Under the pieces are notes generated by a model. That model saw only the letters and a program-made list of their open reading frames with translations. It did not search any database and was not told where the DNA came from. 64,000 nt of DNA from Sphaerisporangium corydalis (GTDB lineage: Bacteria > Actinomycetota > Actinomycetes > Streptosporangiales > Streptosporangiaceae). The translations under genes and the position numbers were made by a program. The DNA lies in NCBI RefSeq assembly GCF_025506355.1, contig NZ_JANZYP010000016.1:1-64000 (forward strand), in the 5' to 3' direction. Shown piece by piece: positions 29,286-38,426 of this stretch; the first letter of the stretch is position 1; each line of letters starts with the position of its first letter.

Positions 29286-32200
29286 ATGCGCGTCGCGATC
29301 CTCGGACCCCTGCGAGTCGAACGCGCCAGTGGCGACACCGCCGAGCTCGCCGGCGCCCGTCTCAGGGCGCTGCTGGTACGGCTGGCGCTCGACCCCGGTG
29401 CGGTGGTCACCGCCGAACGCCTCATCGACGACCTGTGGGTGCCGGGCGAGCCCGCCAACCCCCTGGCCGCGCTGCAGTCGCTGGTGGCCCGGCTACGCCG
29501 GGAGCTGGGCGGGCGGGACGCCGTCGTCTCCCACCCGGCCGGGTACCGCCTCGGCGCGCCCCCTGACGCCGTCGACGCCTGGGCCTTCGAGCGGGACGCA
29601 CGCCTGGGGGCGGCCGCCCTGCGCGCGGGCGACCCGGCCCGCGCGGGACAGGTGCTTCGCGAGGCCCTGGCGCTGTGGCGGGGACCCGCGCTTGCGGACG
29701 CGACCGGGTTCGCCTTCGCCGCCGCACCGGCCGCGCGTCTTGAGGAGATGCGGCTGGCCGCCCTTGAGGCGCGGATCGACGCCGACCTCGCGTGCTCGGT
29801 CCCCGGCCTGGCCGCCGAGCTGGAGGAACTGGTCGCCGCCCACCCCGCCCGGGAGCCGTTCCAGGCCCGGCTGATGCGCGCGCTGACGGCTGGGGGCCGC
29901 CGGGCCGACGCCCTGGACCTTTACGAACGCGTCCGCGCCACCCTGGCCGACCGCCTCGGCGTGGACCCCGGCCCCGAACTACGGTCCGCCCACCTCGCCG
30001 CCCTCCACTCCACCTCCCCGACCCCGACGGCACCCCTCCCCCCGAAACCGCCGGCCGAGACAGGCGCCGGGGAGACAGCGGGACCTCGGACGCACCCGGC
30101 CACGGGACCGGAAGGGCCGAGGGCTGAACCGGGGGCGAGACCGGAAGCAGAGGCGAGGACTGAGCCGAGGGCGGGGACGAGGACGGCGGCGAAGGCCGAA
30201 TCGGCGGCTGGGGTGACAGCGGGGGCGGAGTCGGCGGCGAGAGCGGAATCGGCGGCGGCGGGGGTAGCGGCGGGAGCGGAATCGGCGGCGGGAACGGAGT
30301 CCGTGGCGGGGGCGGGGGTGCGGGGTAATTTGCCGGCGCCGTTGACCAGTTTCGTCGGGCGTGGCCGGGATTTGGCACGGGTGGACGCCCTGTTGGACGC
30401 CTCGCGCCTGGTCACCCTGACGGGCCCGGGGGGCGCGGGTAAGACGCGGCTCGCCATGGAGGCGGCCAGGCGGCGGCGGGCACCCGACGGGGTGTGGCTG
30501 ATCGAGCTGGCGCACGTCACCCGGCCCTCGGGGGTGGCGGAGGCCGTGCGGGCGGTCCTTGGGAGCACCGGTCTGCTCGCCGAGCTCGGCGGTCCCCAGT
30601 ACGCCGGGACCGCCGAACGGCTCTACGCCTCGCTCGCCGGGCGTGAGGCGCTGCTGGTGCTGGACAACTGCGAGCACGTGATCGACGCCGTGGCCGGGCT
30701 GGCGCAGCGGATGCTGGCCGTCGCGCCCGGACTGCGGATGCTGACCACCAGCAGGGAGCCGCTCGGCGTCACCGGCGAGTCGCTGCACCCGGTGCCGGCG
30801 CTGGAGGTGCCCGGCGAGAACGCCACCCCGCAGGCGGCGCTGACGTTCCCCGCCGTCGTCCTGCTCGCCGACCGTGCGGCGGCGGTCAGCCCGGGGTTCG
30901 CCGTGGACGCCGGGACTGTGGCGGACGTGGTGCGCCTGTGCCGGGAGCTGGACGGCATCCCGCTGGCGATCGAGCTGGCGGCCGCGCGCCTGCGTTCGCT
31001 GACCCCGGCGCAGCTCGCCGGGATGATCGGCGACCGCTTCACCGCGCTGGGACGCGGCAACCGCACAACCGAGCACCGCCACCGCACCCTGCGCGCGGTG
31101 ATCGACTGGAGCTGGGACCTGCTCGGCCCGGAGGACCGGGTCGCGTTGCGGCGCCTGTCGGTCTTCGCCGGCGGATCGTTCTCCGGCGGCGTGACCTCCG
31201 AGGCGGCGGCCCGCGTCTGCGGCGCCGACCTGGAAACCCTGACCTCCCTGGTAGACAGATCCCTCCTCATAGCCACCACCACCCAACCCATCACCGCCCC
31301 ACCCACGGGTGGGGTTCGGTATCGGTTGCTGGAGACGGTGCGTCACTACGCGGCCGAGAAGCTCGCGGAGTCCGGTGAGCGGGACGCGTTGCGGGTCGCG
31401 CACGCGGAATGGATCCTTGACCTGACCGAAGGCGTGGAGCCGCTGCTGCGCGGCCGTGACCAGGCGCGGGTCCTTTCGCTGCTGGACGCCCACCAGGGGG
31501 ACCTGGACGCCGCGCTGTCCTTCGCGATCACCGGTGGCCTGGTGGATACGGCTTTGCGGCTGTTCGCGGCGCGGCTGTGGTCGTGGGTGATGCGGGGCAG
31601 GCGCCGGGAGGCGGCCGAGTGGGCGGCGGCGGTGCTGCGTTCCGCCGGCGAGACACCCCCGCCCGGCCTGGAGGCCGAACACGCCATGTGCCTCCTCCTG
31701 GCCACACCCCCGACCCCCGCCGACCAAACACTCCCGGCCCTTCCTGACCCAGCACCTCCCACCCCTTCTGACCAGATACCTCCAGCCCCTGCTGATCGAA
31801 CACCTCCGGTTCTTCCTGACTTAACGCCTCCGACCCCCGCTGACCGGACGCCTGCGGCCCTTCCCCTGTGGATGGGGGCGCGGCAGGCGGAGGCGTTGGG
31901 GCGGCTGGAGGACCTGCCTCGCGCGGCCACGCTCGGGTCGTGGGCCATCATGGGCGGTTACTTCGGCGGGGCGGAGGATCTGCGGCGCCGGGCCGGCGCG
32001 ATGGCCGAACGGTTCGGTGGACATCCGGACGCGTGGACGCGTGCGACGGCGTCGCTGGTCCAGGGCATCGTGCGGTTCGAGATGACCCCCGGCGGCGCGT
32101 CCGGCGCCGAGGCCCCCCTGCGTTCGGCCCTGGAGGTGTACAGCCGGGAAGGGGAGCGCTGGGGGATGTCCTTCGCGTTGTACTGGCTGTCGCTGCTCAT

Positions 32201-33176
32201 GGAGAACCGCGGCGAGCTGCCGAGGGCGCTGGCGTTGCTGGAGGAGTCGGCCGCGCGGGCGGCCGAGATCGGCGCCACTGATGGGCTGCCGGGCCCGTCG
32301 ATGCTTCCGGTACGGCTCGGGCAGCTTCGCGCGCGCACCGGAGACCTCGCGGGCGCCGCCGCCGAGCTCGATCGGGCCCGCTTGGCGGCCGCGCGGGCCG
32401 GTGACCTGGTGGCCTCGGCGAGGACCTGGCACGCGCTCGGCGAGCTGTCACGCCGCGAAGGCGACCTCGCCGAGGCCCGCGCGCGCCTTCGCCGGGCACT
32501 CGACCTCCTGGCACGCGTCCGACGCGTCCCCCCGGCGCCGTCCGTACGACCATCCGTCCCTGTCCCTGTCCACGTTCCCTCACCACCGCCCGCGCCCGCC
32601 TCTGACGCGTCGGCGTCGCTCACGCCCTCCTCCGATGCCCGGCCACCGCTCGCGTCCGTGTCCGATGCCCGGCCATCACCCGCGTCCGAGGAGTCGGGGG
32701 AGATGGGGTCCGTACCTGATGGTTCGGAGTCGGGGGTGGTGCTCGGGGCCGTCGGTGGGGTGCCGGCGGGGGTGGGGGCGGCGTCGGTGCTCGGGGCGTC
32801 GCCGCAGTTCGTGGCGTTCGTGCATGTGGAGATGGCCAGGGTGGAGACCCTGGCGGGGAACCCGGGCGCCGCCGTCGAACCGCTGCGTTACGCGCTGGAG
32901 CTCGGCGCGGTGAGCGAGGACGACACGGCGCACGCCACCGTGCTCGAAGGCGTGGCCGAGTGGTGCCTGTACGTCGGGGACGCCGAGCGTGCGGTGGTCG
33001 CGCTGGGAGCGGCCAGGTGCCTTCGTGGCATCGAGGAGAGCGGCGATCCCGAGGTCGGTGCGCTGCTGGGGCGGTGCGCCGAGGAGCTGGGGGAGGAGTG
33101 CTTCACCGAAGCGTGGCGGCATGGCACCGCCCTGCGCCACCCGAGCTCCTCGGCGTTGCTACCCGCACCGTCCTGA
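29286..33176 (+). CDS. AfsR/SARP-like regulator: BTAD, NB-ARC ATPase and TPR
   Basis: 1296-aa multidomain transcriptional regulator. Residues 1-95 form an OmpR-type winged helix (RVAILGPLRVER..., then LRALLVRLALDPGAVVTAERL); about 100-245 is the bacterial transcriptional activation domain. After a 100-residue Ala/Glu/Gly-rich repeat linker comes a STAND ATPase: NLPAPLTSFVGRGRDL, Walker A LTGPGGAGKTRLA, Walker B LLVLDNCEHV, and LRMLTTSREPLGV. The C-terminal half is TPR-like, interrupted by a Pro/Ala/Asp-rich insertion (PPTPADQ-type repeats near residue 810) and another near 1090. Such proteins activate secondary-metabolism genes after sensing a signal by their TPRs; the target is unknown. The ATG at 29286 has only a weak ribosome site. 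Confidence 0.93.
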   Translation: MRVAILGPLRVERASGDTAELAGARLRALLVRLALDPGAVVTAERLIDDLWVPGEPANPLAALQSLVARLRRELGGRDAVVSHPAGYRLGAPPDAVDAWAFERDARLGAAALRAGDPARAGQVLREALALWRGPALADATGFAFAAAPAARLEEMRLAALEARIDADLACSVPGLAAELEELVAAHPAREPFQARLMRALTAGGRRADALDLYERVRATLADRLGVDPGPELRSAHLAALHSTSPTPTAPLPPKPPAETGAGETAGPRTHPATGPEGPRAEPGARPEAEARTEPRAGTRTAAKAESAAGVTAGAESAARAESAAAGVAAGAESAAGTESVAGAGVRGNLPAPLTSFVGRGRDLARVDALLDASRLVTLTGPGGAGKTRLAMEAARRRRAPDGVWLIELAHVTRPSGVAEAVRAVLGSTGLLAELGGPQYAGTAERLYASLAGREALLVLDNCEHVIDAVAGLAQRMLAVAPGLRMLTTSREPLGVTGESLHPVPALEVPGENATPQAALTFPAVVLLADRAAAVSPGFAVDAGTVADVVRLCRELDGIPLAIELAAARLRSLTPAQLAGMIGDRFTALGRGNRTTEHRHRTLRAVIDWSWDLLGPEDRVALRRLSVFAGGSFSGGVTSEAAARVCGADLETLTSLVDRSLLIATTTQPITAPPTGGVRYRLLETVRHYAAEKLAESGERDALRVAHAEWILDLTEGVEPLLRGRDQARVLSLLDAHQGDLDAALSFAITGGLVDTALRLFAARLWSWVMRGRRREAAEWAAAVLRSAGETPPPGLEAEHAMCLLLATPPTPADQTLPALPDPAPPTPSDQIPPAPADRTPPVLPDLTPPTPADRTPAALPLWMGARQAEALGRLEDLPRAATLGSWAIMGGYFGGAEDLRRRAGAMAERFGGHPDAWTRATASLVQGIVRFEMTPGGASGAEAPLRSALEVYSREGERWGMSFALYWLSLLMENRGELPRALALLEESAARAAEIGATDGLPGPSMLPVRLGQLRARTGDLAGAAAELDRARLAAARAGDLVASARTWHALGELSRREGDLAEARARLRRALDLLARVRRVPPAPSVRPSVPVPVHVPSPPPAPASDASASLTPSSDARPPLASVSDARPSPASEESGEMGSVPDGSESGVVLGAVGGVPAGVGAASVLGASPQFVAFVHVEMARVETLAGNPGAAVEPLRYALELGAVSEDDTAHATVLEGVAEWCLYVGDAERAVVALGAARCLRGIEESGDPEVGALLGRCAEELGEECFTEAWRHGTALRHPSSSALLPAPS

Positions 33177-33180
33177 CTGT

Positions 33181-33219
33181 GCCACTGGTGGGGTTTTAGG
33201 AAGAACCCTGGCCGGTGGC
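33181..33219. terminator. Bidirectional hairpin between convergent genes
   Basis: GCCACTGG (33181-33188) pairs with CCGGTGGC (33212-33219), with an inner GGGGTT/AACCCT stem. It starts five bases after the regulator stop and overlaps the end of the opposing gene. Confidence 0.55.
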
Positions 33220-33726
33220 GAGGCGGTGGATGGGGGATCCGGGGGCGGTGTTCTGGGTGATGGCGACCAGGCGGGCCAGCGCGTCGCGGTCGACGCGGGC
33301 GCCGAGGCCCAGTGCGTGGGCGTTGTAGGCGCGGATCACGTCGTCGAGCAGGCCGCGCCCGGCGTGCTCCACGATCACGGCGTCGGGGACGGTGATCCAC
33401 ATCTCCCGGGAGGCGCCGCCCTGTCGCCGGTAGGTCGTGCCCATCCCCCGAGTGGAGACGTGCTCCCAGGCCGGGTTGGCGTCCAGGTGGGCGAGCACCA
33501 TGGCGACGTCGGCGTCGTCGGGGAGGAACACCGGCGCCGGGCTCGCGTCGTCACGCTCGGCCGCCAGCTCGGCGAGCGCGATCAGGACCAGATCCCCGCC
33601 GTCCAGCCCTTCGCTCTCCGCGGCCAGGATCCGGCCGCGATGGACGGCCTCGGTGGGATCGACACCCAGACGGCGGGCGATGCCGGTGATCGCGTTCAGG
33701 ATCTGGGTGGTCTTCGGGTCGGGCAC
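33196..33726 (-). CDS. Hypothetical 176-aa protein
   Basis: Not recognised. The GTG at 33726 follows GAGGAG. The sequence is soluble: an N-terminal helix (TTQILNAITGIARRLGVD), a Leu/Ala-rich helix (DLVLIALAELAAERDD), a mixed centre with MWITVPDAVIVEHAGRG, and a C-terminal helix. No catalytic motif, signal peptide or membrane segment. Codon usage is normal for the region, and the gene looks intact. It converges with the large regulator; co-function is unknown. Confidence 0.6.
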   Translation of the reverse strand: MPDPKTTQILNAITGIARRLGVDPTEAVHRGRILAAESEGLDGGDLVLIALAELAAERDDASPAPVFLPDDADVAMVLAHLDANPAWEHVSTRGMGTTYRRQGGASREMWITVPDAVIVEHAGRGLLDDVIRAYNAHALGLGARVDRDALARLVAITQNTAPGSPIHRLATGQGSS

Positions 33727-34222
33727 AGGACTCCTCGAAGTGGGGGAATGTACGGCGAAGCGCTGCGAGCACCGGTCAGGTCACGCGCCGGCTCCGGGGC
33801 ACGCACTGGGTACGGGGCACACACCGGCTCCGGGGCACGCACTGGGTACGGCGCGCGCCCGGTCCAGGGCGGTCCGGTGTCCCGGGGTGGGGTGGGACGG
33901 CCGGGCGGTTTCGGTCGCGCGTTCGGCTCCGGTGGCGGCAGGAGGGGTGGACGCCCGCTCGCGTGGGCTCGATCCCGCCGCGCGGTTCATGATCAGTGAG
34001 CGGCACGGCAGCAACCTACCAACCGGCACGCCCTTCTTGATCACCCTCCACCGCCCCTCCGGGCGGCCATGTCCGCTCCTCGTGACGTGATCGTCCCTGG
34101 GCGGGGTTCGCCGCGCCGCGCGATCGGTCACGCGTCGGTTTCGGGCGGGCAGGCGCGCCGCCTTCCAGCAGGGTGTCGTTTTCGGGTTTGCGAGGGCCGT
34201 ATTCAAGCTGCCGCGAAGGGGT
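33727..34222. other. Gap with a direct repeat
   Basis: A segment CCGGCTCCGGGGCACGCACT with following GGGTACGG occurs twice at about 33788-33850. No credible gene; the exporter promoter and operator follow at its right end. Confidence 0.45.
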
Positions 34223-34261
34223 CCGTACGTCGTACCGTATGCTGTACGGTACGACGTACGG
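34223..34261. promoter_or_regulatory. 39-bp perfect palindrome at the exporter promoter
   Basis: Arms of 17 bp (34223-34239 and 34245-34261) with a 5-nt centre. Each arm contains CGTACGnnGTACC (34224-34236 and the inverse at 34248-34260). A -10-like TATGCT (34238-34243) lies at the centre. The same CGTACGnnGTAC core occurs before the TetR gene at 40491-40503, so that TetR is the likely repressor of the exporter. Confidence 0.7.
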
Positions 34262-34284
34262 AGTTATGGGCAGAGGAGGAGTAC

Positions 34285-35265
34285 GTGGGTTCAACGGGAC
34301 ACGCGATCATCGCCGAAGGGCTGCGCAAGCGGTACGGCGGTACCGAGGCACTGGCCGGGTTCGACCTCGCCGTACCGGAGGGGACGGTGTGCGGGCTGCT
34401 CGGCCCGAACGGTGCGGGCAAGACCACCGCGGTGCGGGTGCTGACCACGTTGCTGCGGCCCGACGCCGGCCGCGCCGAGGTCGCCGGCCTCGACGTCGTA
34501 CGCCAGCCCGCGCGGGCGCGCTACCGCATCGGCCTGGTCGGGCAGCACGCCGCGCTGGACGAGGTGCTGAGCGGCCGGCAGAACCTGGTGATGTTCGGCC
34601 GCCTGCACCATCTCGGCCTGGCACGCGCCCGCGTTCGGGCCGACGAGCTGCTGGAACGGTTCGGCCTGGCGGACGCAGGCGACAGGCCGGTCGAGCGGTA
34701 CTCGGGAGGCATGCGCCGCAGGCTCGACCTGGCGGCGGGCCTGATCCTGGCCCCGCCGGTGCTGTTCCTTGACGAGCCGACCACCGGGCTGGACCCGCGC
34801 GGGCGCAACGAGGTCTGGGAGGCGGTCGGCTCGCTGGTGGCCTCGGGCACGACCGTGCTGCTGACCACCCAGTACCTGGAGGAGGCCGATCGGCTCGCCG
34901 CCCGGATCTGCGTGGTCGACGCCGGCCGGGTGATCGCCGAGGGCACCCCCGGCGAGCTGAAGGCGGCGATCGGCGGCGACCGCATCGACATCGTGCTGCG
35001 CGAGGCGGCCCGGCTTCCCGCCGCCGCGGAGATCCTCGCCCGGGCGGCCGGGACCGAGGCCGACCGCGATCCCGACACCCGCCGGGTCAGCGCCAGGGTC
35101 AGCGACCGGGTGGCCGCGCTCACCGAGGTCGTGCGGGCGCTGGACGAGGCCGGGATCGCCGCCGAGGACATCGCGCTGCGCCGGCCCACCCTGGACGAGG
35201 TGTTCCTGCGCCTCACCGGGCACGACGCCCGCCCGGCCACCTCGACGCCGGAGGTGGCGGCATGA
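34285..35265 (+). CDS. ABC exporter ATP-binding protein, DrrA-type
   Basis: 326-aa nucleotide-binding subunit of a daunorubicin-resistance-like (DrrA) drug exporter. Walker A is [16 protein letters not shown], signature [15 protein letters not shown], Walker [16 protein letters not shown], then the switch region [11 protein letters not shown]. The C-terminal extension ([19 protein letters not shown]) contains the DrrA/CREEM-like element that couples it to the permease. The GTG at 34285 has an ideal AGGAGGAG; the open frame before it crosses the palindromic operator and is not coding. The stop overlaps the permease start by 4 bp, so translation is coupled. Confidence 0.95.
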   Translation: MGSTGHAIIAEGLRKRYGGTEALAGFDLAVPEGTVCGLLGPNGAGKTTAVRVLTTLLRPDAGRAEVAGLDVVRQPARARYRIGLVGQHAALDEVLSGRQNLVMFGRLHHLGLARARVRADELLERFGLADAGDRPVERYSGGMRRRLDLAAGLILAPPVLFLDEPTTGLDPRGRNEVWEAVGSLVASGTTVLLTTQYLEEADRLAARICVVDAGRVIAEGTPGELKAAIGGDRIDIVLREAARLPAAAEILARAAGTEADRDPDTRRVSARVSDRVAALTEVVRALDEAGIAAEDIALRRPTLDEVFLRLTGHDARPATSTPEVAA

Positions 35266-36092
35266 CGGTTCCGGTTGTTCACGGGGCGCCGGGCAACGCG
35301 GTGGCGCGGGTCCGGTGGGCGGTGGCCGACGGGTGGACGATCACCCTTCGTGACCTGGCCCACTGGGCGCGCAAACCTGCCCAGGTCGTCGTCGGCCTGC
35401 TGTTCCCCGTCATGATCGTCCTGATGTTCGGCTACCTGTTCGGCGGCGGGATGGCGATCCCCGGCGGCGGGGACTACCGGGAGTTCCTGATGCCCGGCAT
35501 GTTCGCCATGACCATGGTCTTCGGCATCGAGACGACCTTCACCGCGGTCAGCACCGACATCACCAGGGGCGTCACCGACCGGTTCCGGTCGATGCCCATG
35601 GCCCCCTCGGCGGTGGTCACCGGCAGGGCCACCGCCGACATGCTCAACTCCGTCGTCGGCCTGGCCGTGATGATGGCCTGCGGGCTGGCGGTCGGCTGGC
35701 GCTGGCACCACGGCCTGGGGGCGGCGCTGGCGGCGGCCGGGCTGCTGTTGCTGCTGCGGTTCGCCCTGCTGTGGGCGGGCGTCTGTCTCGCGCTGGTCAT
35801 CAGGAGCCCCGAGGCGGTCATGGCGGTGCAGATCCTGGTGTGGCCGCTGGGGTTCCTGTCCAACGTCTTCGCCTCGCCCGCCACGATGCCCGGCTGGCTC
35901 GGCACCCTCGTCGAATGGAACCCCCTGTCGGCGACGGTGTCGGCGGCCCGCGAGCTGTTCGGCAACCCTGGGTTCGGCGGTGACTCGTGGGCGGCGCAGC
36001 ACGCGACGCTCATGGCGGTGGCCTGGCCGCTGCTGGCGCTGGCGGTCTTCTTCCCGCTGTCGGTCCGCCTCTACCACCGGCTGAGCCGCTGA
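35262..36092 (+). CDS. ABC-2 type permease, DrrB-type
   Basis: 276-aa membrane subunit paired with the preceding ATPase. Six membrane helices can be seen ([20 protein letters not shown], then [62 protein letters not shown] and the last [15 protein letters not shown]). The conserved ABC-2 stretch [16 protein letters not shown] and [14 protein letters not shown] are present. Exports an unidentified hydrophobic compound. Confidence 0.94.
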   Translation: MTVPVVHGAPGNAVARVRWAVADGWTITLRDLAHWARKPAQVVVGLLFPVMIVLMFGYLFGGGMAIPGGGDYREFLMPGMFAMTMVFGIETTFTAVSTDITRGVTDRFRSMPMAPSAVVTGRATADMLNSVVGLAVMMACGLAVGWRWHHGLGAALAAAGLLLLLRFALLWAGVCLALVIRSPEAVMAVQILVWPLGFLSNVFASPATMPGWLGTLVEWNPLSATVSAARELFGNPGFGGDSWAAQHATLMAVAWPLLALAVFFPLSVRLYHRLSR

Positions 36093-36163
36093 CCACTGAC
36101 CACCGGCTGAGCCGCTGACCGTCGGCTGAGCCGCTGACCGCGCGCGCCGGTCGGTAGCGCGGT
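36093..36163. repeat. Short tandem repeat after the permease gene
   Basis: GGCTGAGCCGCTGACC occurs as three close copies covering the permease stop and the gap to the convergent monooxygenase. Confidence 0.7.
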
Positions 36164-37639
36164 TCAGTGGGAGCCGAGGGCGTGCAGGTGGCCCTCGACT
36201 TCGGACGGGTCGGTGGTGGCCGCGCCGATGTACCCGTCGGGGCGTACCACCACGAACCCCTGGTCGCCGTAGGCGTCGCGGACGTGCCCGCCGTCGTCGA
36301 TCAGGTCGGTCCCGACCTCGCGCACCACCACCCCGCCGGCACCGGCCACGGCGGCGGTGCCACCGAGCCGCAGCACGGTGGTGTGCGGGCCGCGGAAGAC
36401 GTCGAACAGGCGGGTCGCCTCCCCGCCGGGGGTACGGCAGGGCGCGTCGGGGGCGCGGTCGCCCGCGCTCGTCCCGATGGTGGCCAGGGAGGAGCCGTGG
36501 TAGGACAGCAGGAGCTGGTTGGTGTCCTCGCCCCTGTCGGTCGCGTCCTGGTCGCCGCGCCTGGCCTTCTGGTACAGGGCGGTGCTGAGGCCGAGCACGC
36601 CGGCCGCGACGGGCAGCCGCTCCTCCTCGTAGGTGTCCAGCAGCGCGGCCGGGGCGCCGCCGAGCACCCGGCCGAGCTTCCAGCCGAGGTTGTAGGCGTC
36701 CTGCACGCCGGTGTTCAGCCCCTGCCCGCCCGCGGGGGAGTGCACGTGGGCGGCGTCCCCGGCCAGGAAGACCCGGCCCCGGCGGAACCGTTCCGCCATG
36801 CGGATGTTGACCCGGTACGTCGAGGTCCACGACACCCCGCCGAGGCGGAGCGTGGAGTCGCCCCGGGCGTCGTCCAGCATCCGCTGGTAGCCGGCCAGGG
36901 TGGCCTCGGCCACCTCGCCCTCCTTCAGCTGCGCGGTGAACTGGAAGACGTCGGTGCCCGGCAGCGGGCACAGCCCGGCACCCATGCGCCGGGTGGCCGG
37001 GTCGGCCCAGGTGTGCCAGTGCTCTCGGTCCAGGCCGGGGACGGTGACGTCGCCGATCAGCATCCGCTCGGTCTCGAACGTCTCGCCCGCGAAGCCCACG
37101 CCGAGCAGCTTGCGCACCCGGCTGCCGCCGCCGTCGGCCCCGGCCAGGTAGTCGGCCCTGACCAGCTCGGTGACGCCCCCGGGGCCGTCGAGCGTGACGG
37201 TCACCCCGTCGGCGTCCTGCTCGAACGCGGTGACCTCGGTGTCCATTTCGACGTGCCCGCCCAGCCAGGCGAGCCGGTCGCGCAGGATCCGCTCGGTGCG
37301 CCACTGCGGCTGCATGACGACCATCGGGTACGGCACGGCGGGCGTCGGGTCGGCGGGCTGGTGCATGCGTCCCTCCCACACCACCTCGGCGCCCGAGTAC
37401 GCGCGGATCACCGGGTAGGGCGCCCCGGTGGCCAGGATCGGCTCGATGACGCCGAGGTCGTCGAAGACCTCCAGGGTGCGCGGCTGCAGGCCCTTGCCGC
37501 GCGAGCCGGTCGGGTGGGCGGGGGCGGCGTCCACGATGCGGAACGCGACGCCCCGGCGGGCGAGGTCCACGGCCAGGGTCAGGCCCGTGGGGCCGGCTCC
37601 GGCGATCAGCACCTGGGTGTGGTTCACGGCTGGTGTTCC
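36164..37639 (-). CDS. FAD-dependent monooxygenase (PheA/TfdB type)
   Basis: About 491-aa flavin hydroxylase related to anthracycline/tetracycline-type hydroxylases. FAD fingerprint VLIAGAGPTGLTLAVDLARR, DG motif YLAGADGGGSRVRKLLG, and second FAD motif RVFLAGDAAHVHSPAGGQG with NTGVQDAYNLGWKLG are all intact. The C-terminal thioredoxin-like domain ends VVVRPDGYIG. Start is an ATG at 37639 or a GTG at 37627 with GGGA upstream; the longer frame runs into the repeat tract and is not credible. It sits between a DrrAB exporter and a SnoaL-like gene, suggesting modification of the exported compound or of an antibiotic. Confidence 0.9.
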   Translation of the reverse strand, partial: GTPAVNHTQVLIAGAGPTGLTLAVDLARRGVAFRIVDAAPAHPTGSRGKGLQPRTLEVFDDLGVIEPILATGAPYPVIRAYSGAEVVWEGRMHQPADPTPAVPYPMVVMQPQWRTERILRDRLAWLGGHVEMDTEVTAFEQDADGVTVTLDGPGGVTELVRADYLAGADGGGSRVRKLLGVGFAGETFETERMLIGDVTVPGLDREHWHTWADPATRRMGAGLCPLPGTDVFQFTAQLKEGEVAEATLAGYQRMLDDARGDSTLRLGGVSWTSTYRVNIRMAERFRRGRVFLAGDAAHVHSPAGGQGLNTGVQDAYNLGWKLGRVLGGAPAALLDTYEEERLPVAAGVLGLSTALYQKARRGDQDATDRGEDTNQLLLSYHGSSLATIGTSAGDRAPDAPCRTPGGEATRLFDVFRGPHTTVLRLGGTAAVAGAGGVVVREVGTDLIDDGGHVRDAYGDQGFVVVRPDGYIGAATTDPSEVEGHLHALGSH

Positions 37640-37981
37640 CATCTGTGGGGGCGGTTCGACGGGGCCACCTTGAACGACGCCACTGCCGTCCCGCTGCCAC
37701 GCCGCTGCCATCGCGCACGCGCTTCCGCGCCGCGCCCGCCGTCACTGCCACGCCACTGCCATGCCGTTCCCGTGCCGCGCCCGCCGTCACTGCCACGCCA
37801 CTGCCACGCCACTGCCATGCCGCTTCCGCGCCGCGCCCGCCGTGTACGTACCGGCCGTTACTTGGGGCGTAATCGATTTCCGCGACCGCGACCGCCAAGG
37901 TTGGGGTGTGGGGCGAGCCGCCCCGAGCGATCCGACCATCGAGCCGGTCACGTCCGGCGACGACCCCTGAGGAGTACGGCG
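37640..37981. repeat. GC-rich tandem repeats between monooxygenase and SnoaL-like gene
   Basis: From about 37680 to 37845 a unit of roughly 65 bp containing TTCCGCGCCGCGCCCGCCGT and CACTGCCACGCCACTGCCAT occurs about three times, with one internal expansion of the CACTGCCACGC part. Frames across it are low-complexity artefacts. Promoters of the two flanking divergent genes should lie at its edges. Confidence 0.7.
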
Positions 37982-38350
37982 ATGAGCGACGTCAGCGAAC
38001 TGGTCACCCAGTACATCGCGGCCTGGAACGAGACCGACCCGGCCGCCAGGCGCGCGGCCGTGGACCGCCTGTGGGCCGAAGGCGGCACCTATGTCGACCC
38101 GCTGGCGGTGGCCGAGGGACGCGAGGCCATCGCCGCCACCATCGGGGGCGTGCAGGACCACTTCCCCGGGTTCGTGTTCCGCCCGGGCGGGCTCGTCGAC
38201 GCCCACCACAACCTGGTCCGGTTCACCTGGGAGCTGGCCCCCTCGGCGGGCGCGGAGTCCGTCGTGGACGGGTTCGACGTGGCGGTGCTGACCGAGGACG
38301 GCCGCCTGCGCGACGTGCACGGCTTCCTCGACAAGGTGCCCACCGTCTGA
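37982..38350 (+). CDS. SnoaL/NTF2-like protein
   Basis: 122-aa alpha+beta barrel protein of the SnoaL-like family. The N-terminal VTQYIAAWNETDPAARRAAV helix pair, YVDPLAVAEGREAIAATI and the strands FTWELAP and GFDVAVLTEDGRLRDVHGFLD are typical. Members include polyketide cyclases and uncharacterised small-molecule binding proteins. The ATG at 37982 is preceded by GAGGAG. Divergent from the flavin monooxygenase; the two could act on the same compound. Confidence 0.85.
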   Translation: MSDVSELVTQYIAAWNETDPAARRAAVDRLWAEGGTYVDPLAVAEGREAIAATIGGVQDHFPGFVFRPGGLVDAHHNLVRFTWELAPSAGAESVVDGFDVAVLTEDGRLRDVHGFLDKVPTV

Positions 38351-38426
38351 GCACCCGGGACGAGGTGCCCGCCACCGGAACGCGTCGCGGGACGTGCACG
38401 GCTTCCCCGTCGAGGGCCCTGGGAGG

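Noticed and set aside
29979-31727. Long minus-strand open frame over the BTAD regulator
   Set aside because: Low-complexity translation (repeats of Arg, Gly, Gln) opposite clear NB-ARC motifs; a GC-bias shadow.
34521-37898. 1125-codon minus-strand frame spanning exporter and monooxygenase genes
   Set aside because: Crosses three real genes and both strands' signals. The translated sequence is Arg/Gly/Ala-rich with no domain.
36167-37981. Plus-strand frame running into the SnoaL-like gene
   Set aside because: Only the last 122 codons, after the ATG at 37982 with its ribosome site, look like protein; the remainder is antisense to the flavin monooxygenase.
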